From: Epiperipatus broadwayi
Lineage: Eukaryota; Onychophora; Udeonychophora; Euonychophora; Peripatidae
Direction: 5' to 3'
Length of the DNA: 64,000 bases
Assembly: GCA_028023455.1 (NCBI GenBank)
Contig: JAQFVV010012509.1
Coordinates: forward strand, 2,606,001 to 2,670,000
Position 1 is the stretch's first letter, and each line of letters begins with the position of its first letter. Positions 10,541-23,300 of the stretch are shown piece after piece. Position numbers and translations under genes: made by a program. A model generated the notes under the pieces. The model searched no databases and had not been told where the DNA came from. It saw only the letters and a program-made list of their open reading frames with translations.

Positions 10541-10915
10541 ATTTAAAGGTCGTTGACAGTATTTATATGGTATCGTGCCTCGGGTGATCTACTGGGCCGC
10601 TCAGCATAAATTACAGTGCTTCTTTTGCCAAGTTTGCTTAGGTTAACATACCTACATTCGGACCTTCTGAAAAATAAATAAATTGTTCGGGATCTCATGT
10701 CGATCTCAGTTCCTTAAATGTACGTAACTGGACATAAGCAATAAAAACTCCGATTCTGAATCCGGGTCACGCGTTTAGCGAACGGATTCCATTTTTTTCT
10801 CTAACCTAGTTTAGAGACGGAGAGCTGTCCGGTCTTGTATTAACCTCTTGGTAACTGTTATGTCTCGAGCCTCACAGCCCACTATATGCTATCGCCTGTG
10901 TGCATGGCCTTATAT
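10541..10915. other. GC-richer island of unknown nature
   Basis: About 375 bp with many CG dinucleotides (CGTGCCTCGGG, GGGTCACGCG, GCGAACGG, TGTCTCGAGC), in contrast to the surrounding AT-rich DNA. No long open frame. It may be an old element or a conserved non-coding segment. Confidence 0.35.
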
Positions 10916-12016
10916 ATTTATATTTATTAGGAAATCTTTCTCAAAATATCGAAATGTTTCAATTATAGCTAGAAATTCCTGTTGGGGTCACTTTATCATT
11001 CTTCTTAAATCATAAGTAGGGCGGTGATTTAAACCTGTCCAAAGTGTTTAGTTGAGTTTGACCACCTATTTATTTCTATGTTCTCCAACCACAGTGTTAA
11101 TGAATCATCTCTCTCTCTCTCTTGATTTCTTTTACGTAACACTTCCATTGGCTGGAATATTTTAAAGAAAGAAATGATAATGTAAAATTTTGTCTGTTCT
11201 TATCATTACGATCAATGGATCTTTCAAATATGTCTATCTGGTTGCAGTGAAAATAGCCTGTGACACTATTAATAAAACATTGAATGAACTCTTTTAATGT
11301 AAATAATAAAAGTTTGTGATATCTTTCATTCACTATAAATAAAACCACTTAGTATTGTTTTCTTTTGTAACATACGTATGTACATCTGATCATTATATAT
11401 GTAAAAATTCCTTTTCGTGGTCTCTTCTCTCCTTGACCACCGGGCATACATTAAGATTAAATTCTAGTGAGATTTGGGGAGTAAGTCGCTTAATAGCAAT
11501 CTAGAGGAGTAGGTGAAGTTCGAACCCCCTCTATCTGCATCTCTAGGTTAGGTTAAAGCAGCTCTACTTTTCTTACCGTTACAGTATATAAAAGTTAAGA
11601 ATGATGGAGCTCAACACACCATTTATATATGTATAAAGTGTTGTGCAAAAAAAAAAAAATATTGATATTTAAAATTCCAACTTGGGAGTAATTTAATAAT
11701 CAGTCTTAAATTCCTTTCTGTTAATATTAAAATAAAACAAACTTCAATGGTTTTTTTTATTGATTTTTTCAAATTATGATTTATAATAGAAGCCAACAAT
11801 ATTCTTTTAACAAATATACTAGACTATAATTGGATTTGTCAAGAATTTAATAAGTTTTTTTTTTTAAAATCTATTTGAATGATAAAACCAATGTTCCAAA
11901 TTCAATATTAAACAGAATGTATATAAAACCCTAATCCAGTAAAAGAAAAGTATGAGCTCAATGCTGTAGAAATATTGCACCTACCTTACCAATGATTGCT
12001 ATATCATATATTATAA
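10916..12016. other. Mostly unassigned; weak tRNA-like segment at about 11470-11535
   Basis: A B-box-like AAGTTCGAACCCCC occurs at about 11516, with a less convincing A-box region about 40 bp upstream and no complete cloverleaf. The rest is AT-rich with a TC-repeat near 11108-11122. Confidence 0.3.
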
Positions 12017-12027
12017 TAATACTTTTT

Positions 12028-12664
12028 GAAATAGTTATGGCTTTACTTCATTAGCGCTTGAATTCAATTAATATATATATGTGCTCTGCGCACAGATAAT
12101 GAAGCTATTAAACGTAAATAAAATTATTAAAAGTTACCGCCAAGCTCTTTCGGGACAGTTTATAGCCATATTCATGGCGACTTGTATTTGGTTAAGAACT
12201 GTAATGTTAATGCAAATTCATATGAAGATGTTACATAGACCATTTTCGAGACAGAGGAAAGCAGGTCTCTCTTCTATTGATTGCTGCTGGGTCGCTTACA
12301 ATGTAGTAAGCCTCCCTGACTTTGCGTTTAATAGCGTTCATTTCTATCTACCACAGCCAGGGTCATTTGTTCTGAAATGAACGATATTAAACGCAAAGTC
12401 AGGGAGGCTTACTACATTGTAAGCAACCCAGCAGCAATCAATAGAAGAGAGGCCTGCTTTCCTCTGTCTCGAAAATGGTCTATGTAGTATCTTCATATGA
12501 ATTTGCATATATTTGCATTAACATTACAGTTCTTAACCAAATACAAGTCGCCATGAATATGGGACTATAAACTGTCCCGAAAGCACTTGGTGGTAACTTT
12601 TAATAATTTTATTTACGTTTAATAGCTTCATTATTTGTGCGCAGAGCATATATATATATATTAG
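12028..12664. mobile_element. Foldback element with about 270-bp arms
   Basis: The arms at about 12069-12343 and 12374-12660 are near-perfect reverse complements (for example GACTTTGCGTTTAAT against ATTAAACGCAAAGTC), with a loop of about 30 bp. An 11-bp direct repeat, TAATACTTTTT, at 12017-12027 and 12665-12675 is a plausible target duplication. Differences between arms are few and include one short indel (an extra ATTTGCAT-like run in the right arm). No protein frame or hammerhead core was seen. Class unknown. Confidence 0.75.
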
Positions 12665-12675
12665 TAATACTTTTT

Positions 12676-13206
12676 ATAAATGTCATTAAACTACCACTTA
12701 TTTTATTTTATTATAATCTTTAATATAAATACAATTTCTACATCTTACTTCAACAATTTTTGGCAAAACAATTTTTATTGCGTATATAACGCACACAATC
12801 TTTGACTGTCCTGCAGTCGAACCATCAGATGATGCTTGTAAAAGTTTTTGCTAAAAAGTGTTTGAAGTAAAGCATAGAAATTATATTTATATTAATAGTA
12901 TTTTTTTGTCTTTATATAATTTATCTGAGCAGATTAGATTAACCAGGAACTAAATAAGATAGTTATAAGTCTTTTTTTTTTGTTTCTTTGAAACAAAAAT
13001 AGTAAATTTGTTATTTGCATGAACAAATTTCCACACCCTGTTCACGTGTAATTGGATAACCATGTAGCAAAAATTAAAATACTTAATTCTACAAATTAGT
13101 ATACTATTAATTTGGCATTAATTTAAAAAATATATATCAATAATCATTCACTTTCTATTATTATTATCCTTTCCAAGTAAAGATTAAAAAAGAAACAAAA
13201 TGGTAC
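12676..13206. other. AT-rich intron next to the NCoR exon
   Basis: No additional feature beyond the donor side of the exon at 13207. Confidence 0.5.
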
Positions 13207-13291
13207 CTCTTGCTCATGCAGACCATCCATAATTTGTTCAAGTTCAGCTTCGCTGCGGGCATAATTACCAATACTGCTGCGTGTGCCAGCC
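13207..13291 (-). CDS. NCOR: Next internal exon of the same NCoR-family corepressor
   Basis: On the minus strand a TTTCTTTCAATAG acceptor precedes an 85-nt exon (one base plus 28 codons), and a GTACCA donor follows at 13206. The peptide contains ARSEAELEQIMDGLHEQE. It matches the family motif close to ARSEHEISEIIDGLSEQE in human NCOR1, which leads directly into the deacetylase-activating domain that binds and activates HDAC3. The first base completes the codon left open by the exon at 63325, and in known proteins the two peptides are adjacent. The expected next segment (QMRQLSVIPPMM-like, then SANT1) is not visible between here and position 1, so it must lie off the left edge. The donor is weaker than consensus. 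Local GC is far above the flanking intron. Confidence 0.87.
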
Positions 13292-14019
13292 CTATTGAAA
13301 GAAACTCCCTGATCACTATTGGAATAAATGAAAGAGAAAATATGTAGATTATATATAACATAACATTAGACAATTGTGCCACATAATGGGAGTAAAAATA
13401 TTTATATACTTGTTAACTGCAATATGCATGAAATAGTTGAAGTATAATATAATTAATCTGAATCAACCAAAGCTGACTTAATTAATAAAATACAACTTAA
13501 AATATACATTTTATGACATTAACTTAATAAACAGTTTTAAATCTTAATTAACTTCTAGAATAATACAAGTATCACATTCAAAATGTATTAAGTTTAAATT
13601 AAATATAACATAGAAGCAAGAAAAAAAGGATAATGATAAAGAATTAAATTAATTTATCTCCTCAAAGATGCTAAGGAAAGTAAAAGTAAATACAATGCAA
13701 CTATTCTATTTGCAAGATATCTTTCTTTCTTTAAACAAGTTTCATCTTAAATAAATCTTTAAAAAGTTCATATTTTTTTGCAATTTTTCAGAATGAATTT
13801 TTATTCAATTATCTAACAACTCTGACAATCTTCTTCAGAGCTGTAAAACTGCCAGATAATAAAAAGCATTATAAAAATGCAATAATAATAATAATAATTT
13901 TTTAAAAATTTAATGTAAGTAATGCAAAAAGAATGAAATAGTATTGACTTAGAAAGTCAATATTATAATTATATATAATAAGTGTAATAACGCTCAAGGC
14001 TAAATGGGTTTATAAGTAA

Positions 14020-14216
14020 TCATTAGAAACCAGTCAACACTTAGACAATCCCAGTATAGATAACAAACAAGAATTTCAAACTGTTGTCAAGGTGACATTA
14101 TAGCAATAGAGGTGGAATCCCTCTATTGCTAAAAAAAGGTTGCTTTGACAACAGTTTGAAATTCTTATTTGTTATCTATATTAGGATTGCTTAAGTATTG
14201 ACTGGTTTCTAATGGT
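14020..14216. mobile_element. MITE-like hairpin with about 90-bp terminal inverted repeats
   Basis: CATTAGAAACCAGTCAA at the left end is matched by TTGACTGGTTTCTAATG at the right end, and pairing continues inward through AGAATTTCAAACTGTTGTCAA to the TAGCAATAGAG/CTCTATTGCTA core, with a few mismatches. No clear target duplication beyond the AT-rich flank, so the superfamily is undecided. It is too short to code for protein. Confidence 0.65.
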
Positions 14217-14857
14217 TATATATATACAGGTTGAATAAAATATAGTGAACACTTGAACATTTATTAGAATAATATAGGTCAACTATTTGCATCACAAACT
14301 GATCTGCATTTTAGGAAGAATAAATTGTCTATAACTTTAAATGTGTATTTTTTTTTTAAAAAAACAACAACAAAAAACATCAATAATGATAACAATAACC
14401 CAATTGTTTTCATCAAGTGATTGGAAAAGTCATGGAATATCATCATAAAGTTGCCATATTTAGCTTTATGGAATAAATGATTTAGAGTATTAATATCTTG
14501 GAAGATGTGATACTATGTGAAAACAATATTTGCATTATAGAATGGAATGTTGACATGTCTGAACACATGTAACGCTTCCATTTAGCTAAGGTCCAAATCT
14601 ACTTATGTTATCATTGCTTCTGCATAAGAGATCTCTTCAAGCTACTCTAGAGAAATTATAGCATTTTCATCAGAAATCAATCATTTTAAAATAGCAGTCC
14701 AGATATAAACATTTTGAAATGTTTGGTAGATAGTGAAATGTTCAGATGCATATTCCTCCGGTGCAATTAATCACATGATGTTTTGAATTTTTTTAGTTAT
14801 CACCATAATCCCTATTTCATTAAACACAAATTTACAAAGAGAAATGGATTCACTCTT

Positions 14858-14922
14858 AAAACATTTGAACTGCTAATCTTGAAACATAACAATCAGATTG
14901 ATGCTCTAACTAAATGACCATC
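14858..14922 (-). repeat. Decayed tRNA-like (SINE-type) fragment
   Basis: Minus-strand reading has TTTAGTTAGAGCATC (A-box-like) followed about 30 bases later by GCAGTTCAAATG (B-box-like). Order and spacing suit an eroded tRNA-derived repeat. The acceptor stem is not intact. Confidence 0.3.
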
Positions 14923-15113
14923 AACAGTCTGATCTTTTAGACCTCTACGTGTAACTTTTCTTATTACTGGCTTACAAAACTATGTTAAATTCCTGTAAGC
15001 ACTTCTTGTTATTTCTCTACAATTCTATCTGCATAGAAAAAAAAATTGTTGATATGTATTTCCATTTCTATACAATATTGTAAATATAGTGAATATATAT
15101 CTGATATGCATAC

Positions 15114-15145
15114 TATATATATGTGTGTGTGTGTGTGTTGTGTAA
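15114..15145. repeat. TA/TG microsatellite
   Basis: ATATATATG followed by about nine TG units. Confidence 0.85.
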
Positions 15146-16889
15146 CAATGTCTTATGAATGGTAAGTTGAAATACGTAACCAAAAGAGTGTTCAATCAAA
15201 AGATAATCATTGCAAATGATAATTAATTATTCATGATATTTTAAAATTTATGTTGAAAAGAAGAACACCAAGAAGAGTCTTTATGTCATCATAAACAACT
15301 GAGGAAAAACAATTATCTAATGGAATAAATATAGGGAAAATATAAAGGAAATTCAGCTTTGCAAGATTTAATATGGTGGTAGAGTAAATCCATGGACTGC
15401 CAGACTCTGACACTTCTAGTGTTCAAACATTATAATGATCTCTAAATTAATAAGTATGATTTCTAAAGGAAATTCTAATCAGATTACTGATGTAATTATC
15501 TTTTTTTTTAACTGTACAGTTATTAGAATATAAATTAGAAAGACTAAATTCTATTGCAGATTATTAACAGACTGAAATAATTATAATATACAAAATAATA
15601 AGTATCTTAAAAACATAAGCATACATCTCATTTGCCTTAATATCAAAACAGACTAATGACTTTTGGATATTAAGGTATTTTAAAGATGTTGAGCGTAACT
15701 TAATTGTGAGACCAATACCAGTTTTTGTGCACATAGGATGCATCTGTACACGAAACCAATATTTTGACTTGGCAACTAGACATAATTTTATGATGAACTC
15801 ACATTAATAAAAAAAAAGCCATGACAAAATGTGAAATAACCAATCAAAGCTGTAAATAATAATTCTAACATAACAATGAAGAGAAAAATTCGATCAGGAA
15901 TATTGACATGAAGATTCTAGGTTAGTGAAATAAAGAGACGAAGAAAGATAAAATACCTTAAGTACCAAGAATACTCTCTCCTAGAAACCAGAAAATTAAT
16001 CATATTACTTTAATTTATTAAACATTGTCGGTATGCTCAGAATTGAAGATTCTTTAATTCATTATTCCTTGGACAAGCGTTTTAAAATCCTGGGCTTCAC
16101 ACTGCTATCATTTAAAAAAGGAATCTTTATTGTAATCAATTCAAATATCATAGACATTATCATTCAGATAAAAAAAAATCATTACATATCTAACATTTAT
16201 AAATCTCCTAATACAAGCTGGCCAGATCCCTTTCCCCTTCCAGACCTGAAAGCCACTCAGTTTCAAAATGAAATTTAAAAAAAAAACACCTAATTACAGT
16301 CAATAATTCAGGACACAGAATCTAGATGTCACTATATTATAATGCTTTGTAAATGCTTTTAATATATATATATATTCATTGAGCGAAAAGGGGGAGGTCA
16401 ATGAAACAGCCAAAAAAAGCTCCTTGCAGCAAATTATTTCTCTTATAGGAGTTTTGTCCTCTTGTGTAAGCCTGAGTAATTGATATATGCCAAATGGAAG
16501 TGTTTAATAAATCTTTATCCAGGATTGTTCTATCTATATTTCCTAATTTCTAGCTTACAGCTTTCATCAATGAAAAGTTTGAATTTGGATCTAGTGCAAC
16601 CGAGGCCACTAAAATATATAGTTATTGATATAGTTACCAATTTATTTAACTATATAAGCAACTTAATTCATGTTCAAAATCACACTGTTTCAATCTGATA
16701 TTAACTTAGATAGTATGAAAAAAGTAATCAGAGATTGATGGATGAATGAGAATAGATACAATGCTCTTCAATGATAAAAACCAACATGACATTCCCATCT
16801 ATTGCTTATTTAATTTTACAACAAATAACTTTGAAATATGAATTTTTTTTCTTCTACTGTACAGTATTTTTCATACCTGCACATATATA
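15146..16889. other. AT-rich intron, no feature seen
   Basis: Only short chance frames. Contains a short TA run near 16363-16375. Confidence 0.5.
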
Positions 16890-16894
16890 TGTAA

Positions 16895-17100
16895 TATATC
16901 GTGGGATTTGAACTCAGACTTTCACATGACCCTCAACCATCCATGCTATCTCATACCACTGATACACTTGATCACACACGTTGAAAAGATAAACAATCAC
17001 TTAAACCAGCACTCGTCAGTTAAATCCAGATTATCATCTCCACATATATATACAATCAAAGCTCAGCTTATATTAAGATAGCCAATCTTCATAAACACCG
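16895..17100 (-). mobile_element. Family 3 SINE-like element, minus copy (ribozyme truncated)
   Basis: Minus-strand reading has CTGACGA and GTGCTGGTTTA of the hammerhead, but about 20 bases covering the rest of stem II, GAAA and stem III are missing. The tRNA-like part follows with TAGCATGGATGG and a canonical B box GAGTTCAAATCCC at about 16905-16917. The far end AAGATTGGCTATCTTAATATA is shared with the copy at 42.6-42.86 kb. Confidence 0.65.
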
Positions 17101-17465
17101 TGAATTAATGCTTATAATATCCACATTAAAAAAACCAAAACTTTGATGTGTATAATTGCTCCAAATGATAGACTTTACAAATTAAAGTAGTATATTTAAA
17201 AACATATATAGCATATAAATCTCAAATGTTGTAAACTTTTATTATATCTAAAAAAAAATATTTAATATTAATAGCTTCGATATGTGTATTAAGCTGATTT
17301 GTAGGATCTCAACAAAAAATATTGTCATCATGTGATAAATGATGAACAACTTCAATGGTAACTGACCATTCATTAACCAGAATTGTTTTATCAAGTTCTT
17401 ATAGTGACAATTCTTTATAAAATATTATGATTTACATCATGCTTATTAGAGAATAATTTTTTAAA
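17101..17465. other. AT-rich intron, no feature seen
   Basis: Nothing supportable between the two mobile elements. Confidence 0.5.
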
Positions 17466-17477
17466 TACATCAATATT

Positions 17478-17908
17478 TAAACAAGGCAAAACTCTCTCCA
17501 TACAGTAGTGCCACCCTGTACCAACTAGAATAATCAATGGATGCCAGAAGGCTTGTGCATAAAATCCCTATCTAGTGCCTACTCATCCAATATCCCCAGA
17601 CTAGTTTCTGGCTTATGGCCTTCGTCAGTGAGGAGCCTTGGATCTGAGAGCACTGCATCTAGATCTTAGAATCTAATGCAACCCTTTAGCAGCCACCTTT
17701 TATCTCTACTTAACTACAAAACTATGAGAATGAAATTGAAAACACAAAAATATTTTCAATCTAAGTGTAATAGCTTATATAGTCATATGGGTCTGAACTC
17801 AGTTCAGTACCACCCTGGTTGGCACAGGGTGACACTACTATATGGAGAGAGTTTTGCCTTGTTTAATAACAATTATGTGCTAGTATGGTCATGTAATGCT
17901 TAGTGGTT
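17478..17908 (-). mobile_element. Family 1 hammerhead element with 12-bp target duplication
   Basis: A 431-bp insertion flanked by a perfect 12-bp duplication TACATCAATATT (17466-17477 and 17909-17920). Its ends carry an inverted repeat, GGCAAAACTCTCTCCATA against TATGGAGAGAGTTTTGCC. Inside is a hammerhead on the minus strand and a shared block (TAGCAGCCACCTTTTATC, TCTACTTAACTACAAAAC). The right end after the inverted repeat has an AATAACAATTATG tail also seen in sister copies. No coding frame. The target duplication length points to retroposition rather than a cut-and-paste DNA transposon. Confidence 0.8.
17585..17643 (-). ncRNA. Hammerhead ribozyme motif, family 1
   Basis: Minus strand: distal stem I ATCCAA pairs with TTGGAT, proximal CCTCA pairs with TGGGG. 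The core is CTGACGA, stem II GGC-CATAA-GCC, GAAAC, two-base loop and GTC cleavage site. All invariant core bases that I checked are present; the base pair next to the core in stem II is an A-A mismatch. Minimal type I layout as in Penelope-linked ribozymes. Confidence 0.75.
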
Positions 17909-17920
17909 TACATCAATATT

Positions 17921-20262
17921 CATACAAAAAAAAAAAATATGTTGTCACTACAGCCATAAAGAAAACCATGAACCAGTTGAAATATTTGAGAAAAATTTAA
18001 TTTTAAAATTTAAAAGGAAAGATAATAATAGCAGAAACAGCTTGTATTATCAGCTCAAACGATAAAGTTTGCATTTACCTTCCTCAATAATATTTCAACG
18101 ATAGATTAAAAAATAATAATAAAGCATCATCATTTACGATTCATTTTTGTTTTCTTATTGATGGTGACATAATGCAAAATTGTTCTGAAATAAAGAATAC
18201 TGCCTTAACAAATTTCAATTATTTCTTGTGGCACAATATTTATATGTAACTAACATGCACAGACTATCATTATACAGCAAATTAACACCAATCTACTATT
18301 TACCCATGAAACATTATATAACACTAGATAGAAACCATAACTATTTACAAATGACAAAGACTTATATTAAAATGGTTTTATAGTGATGCACAACCAAAAC
18401 ATAAGATATGTTTGGGAAATAAAAGGGTAGAATACCAAATTATATATTTTTTTTTAAAAAAAAGGAAAAATCACGAATAGTTAAGAAGCTCATTATGAAT
18501 TCAATGTTGTTGTTTCTTTCAGTATGAACATAATACAAACTAAATATTCATAAGTTTAAATAAATATTGATTATAAAGACAAATTTTAAAAGATAAAAGC
18601 AAGTTCATAGATTTTTAAATTGTTACAGTTTGCAAGTTCCTTCAACAAAGGAAAGTAATGTTTATAATTGCTTAACTAAACTAAATCAAACAAAACATTA
18701 TAGTACTTTTTTTGCCCAACACTATAGTCTATTTCAGAGTCACCTATTCTAAGTTTGAGTAATCAAAGGATAATAGATAATAAAGCTATATCCAAAAATA
18801 TCTGAATATATGGGAGCAAATTAAATACTGCTGACTGATAAAAGCTAAAGTCTAGAAATTAACCGAGGATTTGGATATAGTAGTAGTACTATCTAGTATC
18901 TAGTGCTACTTAAGTTTACAGTTGCAGTTCAATGCAGATGCTAAAATATTTTATCTTACAAAATTCAAAGTAACTCAATATTTGTAATGTAAATATTAAC
19001 ATGTTTTTTGAATATATTAGTCACAAGTTTAAGCTGTGTTTCAGTATACATATAGTGCAAGTTCTCAAAAAAGCACTTTAAGATTAATTCTCTAAGTCAT
19101 TTTAATTGGAAAAATAATTATAATTATGTTAAATTAATGTCTTAATAAAGTTAAATCATTAATTTAAAATTTTTTTTTTTTTTTTAAAAACATTAATTTT
19201 ATGAAACTTAATGCAATCAAAGAATAAAAAACAATTCTCTTTCCTTGCACAAATTATGACAATCACTACATTATTTCAAACTACACATTAAATCTAATAG
19301 AAGCAATGTTTGTTTAACATCATTCAAATCAGCAATTTTACTAGAAAATAAGCAAATTGGTTTATTTTGTATGTGATGAATCTCTTCAGAGAGAGGATGG
19401 ATATTTACAACTACATTTTAATAAAATAAATTTTATATAAAAATTTATACAGTTAATATATGAACTATATTTATATTAAATAGCCTTTAAAGTGCTTATT
19501 CCAAGGCAAAGATCTCTCTAAATAGCTTCACACTGAAGAACAGTTAAGGGAGAAGGTATTATTTACTAATCTTGCCAATTGTCATGTAGTAAAAAGTTAA
19601 ATGTTTTTCTATCTTTATTTTACCCTCTAGCTCAGAATAGATAGATACCCATTAACCAATTCAAGGGAGCTAACTATATGAAAACATTTTAAAATTTATT
19701 AGGCTGAATGTGAACTCATCATGGAATAAGAAAAAGATTCATTACCATTATATTAAAAGATCCCTTCAAAGAGTTCATGTGATTAATAAAAAAAAACATA
19801 AAAAAAAAAATTTGAAAAGAATAAAACTGTTAAGTTCTACAAATGTGTCAATATTATAATACAAAAATATTACCCACATTATTTATATAAATATACACAA
19901 GTAATTTACATTCAAAAGTAATATTTACAATAACATTTTACAGTAATATATATAAAATAACTATTTATTATTTTTGGTTATAGTTGCTAATAAAAAGATT
20001 TTATAGATATTGTTAATAATAAACTTTTTGAAAAGACAAAAGAAAACAAAAAGGGCTGAAATCACTATTAAAAAAATGTCTGTATTTTTCTAATAAAATT
20101 AAAACATTAAAAATATAACAATAGTAATACTGAAAATAGTAATTTGAGTAGATACGGCTGAAAAATTTATTGGTTAAATTAAAATGGGAATAAATATTTT
20201 TAAAAGCAAAAAAAGTTGTAAAAGATGGAAGGAAAAAGAATTAAGAAAAACAAAATTATACA
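17921..20262. other. AT-rich intron, no feature seen
   Basis: Long poly-A/T tracts (for example near 19169-19190) and no supportable gene or repeat. Confidence 0.5.
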
Positions 20263-20303
20263 TTTTGTAATATGATTATTATTCAAATAATCATATTACA
20301 AAA
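20263..20303. repeat. Perfect 18-bp inverted repeat with 5-base loop
   Basis: TTTTGTAATATGATTATT at 20263-20280 is exactly complementary in reverse to 20286-20303. No poly-T signal or known element around it. Confidence 0.8.
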
Positions 20304-20968
20304 TACATGTGAACTAGAAATATGCTATACGATAGGAACTGCAAGCGACTGGCAATTTCATTGGTATCACAGTCATTTATGAATAATAAAAACATATATA
20401 AACAAATCTCATACATAAACAAGGTAGCCCGAAATAAAGTTATTGCAGTTTACTTATATCAATATACTCAAATTACCCTTCTCCAAAACTTATAGTATAG
20501 TTTGATTAAAACTGTAAACTACTAAAAGATAATAAAATATAATTTTAATTTATTGTCTCTGCAGCCTATTTTATATTTGCAAAAAGTGGAAATAAGTGGT
20601 TTTTAAAATACCAAGTCTTTATAAGCATGGTCAGAGATTGCGATAATAAGCTAATTGTCTTTCACTAAAATTTATTCTTCTTTTAAATTGATACCCCGCC
20701 TGAATTGTGGAGTGATTGAATAAAACAAAATAGCAATTTCTTGTCATACTAGTCTATAAATAAATTTACAAAATCACTAATATTTTATAAAGAATTTTCA
20801 GTATAATGGAGATAAATATGTAATGTTAATAATAGAACATTATATTTTAAAGTTCACACCCACTCTCTTTCATCACTAAGAATTCAAGCTCGAACTTCAG
20901 GTATTGGTATACTTTTAGCGGACTTTGCTCAACTATAGTTATAATGGTGATAAGTTTTAATCAGGGAG
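20304..20968. other. AT-rich intron, no feature seen
   Basis: Nothing supportable. Confidence 0.5.
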
Positions 20969-21170
20969 TATCAGATGGTAGTCTACTTGTTGATTGATGG
21001 CTGGTTTATCCCCAAGGCAGTAGACACTCGAAGTTTAGGTATATACTGGCCACAACATTGTTTCTATATTATCAGACAGTAGTTTACTTGTTGACTGATG
21101 GCTGGTTTATCCCCAAGGCAGTAGACACTCGAAATTTAAGCATATATTACACACAACATTGTTTCTATAT
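20969..21170. repeat. 101-bp tandem duplication
   Basis: Copies at 20969-21069 and 21070-21170 share GATGGCTGGTTTATCCCCAA, GGCAGTAGACACTCGAA and ACAACATTGTTTCTATATT, with around ten differences. Locally GC-richer than the intron. Origin unknown. Confidence 0.85.
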
Positions 21171-23283
21171 TAGCTGACGGCTTCTTTCCATACTTCTCTA
21201 TAAATCTTCAGCCTGCATTCTCCCAGCTAGCAAGAGCGAAGCTCTACTCTGCCATTGTCTTTCTCAACACCAAGCACATTAAGTATATTGAAGGCACAAT
21301 CAAGAACTAATCAGCAGCAATAATGATTCAGCAGTAATCAATAATAGTACAGCAATCAAAGTACATCTGCATTAATATTTCAATGTATATCTTAAGCATA
21401 ATGATTTATAGCCCCAATTTAGTTTCTAGAGCTTATCAGCAAAATCAGATCCATCATCTGGTATTTCAATCCATTGATCTATTGGTGGTAGATAATTCTT
21501 AACTTAGTTATACTTATCTCCTTCATTAATTGATCTATTTATAAAAATTTTAATTTCACTTTCTAAGATAATGCAATTTCCACTTTATAATTATGAAATA
21601 CCTTTATAAATGTTAATAGAAGAATTATCTTTCCTTAAATTACTTTTAAAATAAACTTCTAATTAATCATACCATATATATTTAACTGTGCATATTTGTA
21701 TATATAATTTTTATTTACTAAAATTGTTGAAACTTTACTTTTAAATTAAATTTCTAATTCTTAAATTACAGATATGAAGCATATACAAATAAATCAATGA
21801 ACTATCAGATGCCCCACTACACTGACACACCCATTGTAACAATAAAAATATATAACATAAATGATTTTCTCACACTAATTTTAATAGAATTAAATATCTG
21901 TTAATTCAAACTAACTAGCTTCCATTTATGTGATACATTAGAATGCCAAATTGTACTGGTTTGAAATAAAATAAGTATATTAGTTTAATCAAATAGTGAT
22001 TAATAAAACCTTAGCTTAACATTAATTAATTATTCATTGTAATAAAATGTACTGATGACATAATAAATTATTAAAATAAATAAAATGTTTTATTCAATGT
22101 TTTGGCTAGCTAATATTTTAATATATAAAATAAAATATGTAGAAACTCTTGAAGCTTATATTAAACTATAGTGCAAGAAAATAATTACAAATAATCACAA
22201 AATCCGATTTTAATTAATAAAAATAAAATTTATTAAAGGAATAAAGACAACAACAACAACAAAATTATATAATTTAATGAGCAAATGAGATATTCCTTGT
22301 TAAACTATTTGATCAGGAATTAGTTATCTTTTATCTATTGCATTATGTATCTAATATGTTATGAACAATATACTAATGAAATGATGAAGAAAATATATAG
22401 TATTTACATAAATATTTCCAAATGAATACTAATTTTAATAAATTGACTAAGTATGTTTACTTATAATAATAAGCATAAACTTATTAATTTAACTACATAA
22501 AATATTGTCCTCAATATATATTAAACATACATTGTTATCAAGATTATTCATAAATATTTATATCTAAAATATATATGTGAAGAAAGCAAACATATATAAA
22601 TTTAAATAAACAGAAATTATTATTAAAAATATATATATTGTAATTAAATTTTGTTTTCTGTGTAATTTAACTTTTTTTTTGGTTATGCTGTATTTTATGT
22701 ATAATAAACTAACACGTGTATTCCAAAAATAAATCAAGAATAAAAATATACTATTTGTTTAATTTATTCAATAAATACAAGGAATTTATTTAAACTACAA
22801 TTCCATTAAAAGAATATTTATTAATTCACGTCAACTATATAATTTAACTTATATATTCAATAATATACGCACAAAATGATAAAATTAAAGTTCAAAAAGT
22901 CCTTAGAGATCTCACAATGTTTTCTGCAGTATGTAGATATGTTAAATAAGGTTAGTATTTGAAGTGCACTATATCATAGTTATAGCATTCAAAAAGTTTT
23001 ATGCATTTTAATGAAGTAAAAGTTTTAAATAAAGCCTTCCATAACAAATATTATTGTCTTGCCCATAGTTGAAATAAATAAATCCCACAATTATAAATGA
23101 TTGGCTTGGCCTAAGATAAAAATAGTAACTATCACTAGAAAAAAGTGACATTTTATTTTTGATTAATATTAATCAAATAATTTTTACCAAGAATTGGTAT
23201 GTCTGGTCTGTAAAAATTTATGAGCTCAGTTTCCATTAAGGAGATATTATCTTCCTACATGCAGTAAAAGCTGAATTCTTAAC
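21171..23283. other. AT-rich intron, no feature seen
   Basis: A somewhat GC-richer patch at 21180-21260 is the only contrast. No frame or repeat assigned. Confidence 0.45.
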
Positions 23284-23300
23284 CAACATTTGAATCATAT

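Larger units (their letters stand above)
1..13206 (-). other. Start of the following NCoR intron (incomplete)
   Basis: Sequence downstream of the 13207-13291 exon on the minus strand. The next conserved NCoR coding segment was not found here, so the intron is at least 13.2 kb long. It contains an RTE LINE, hammerhead elements and several coding-like scraps described separately. Confidence 0.6.

Noticed and set aside
11097-11348. Minus-strand frame of 83 codons considered as an exon
   Set aside because: It ends in a TC-repeat and has no splice-site pattern. The composition equals the intron background.
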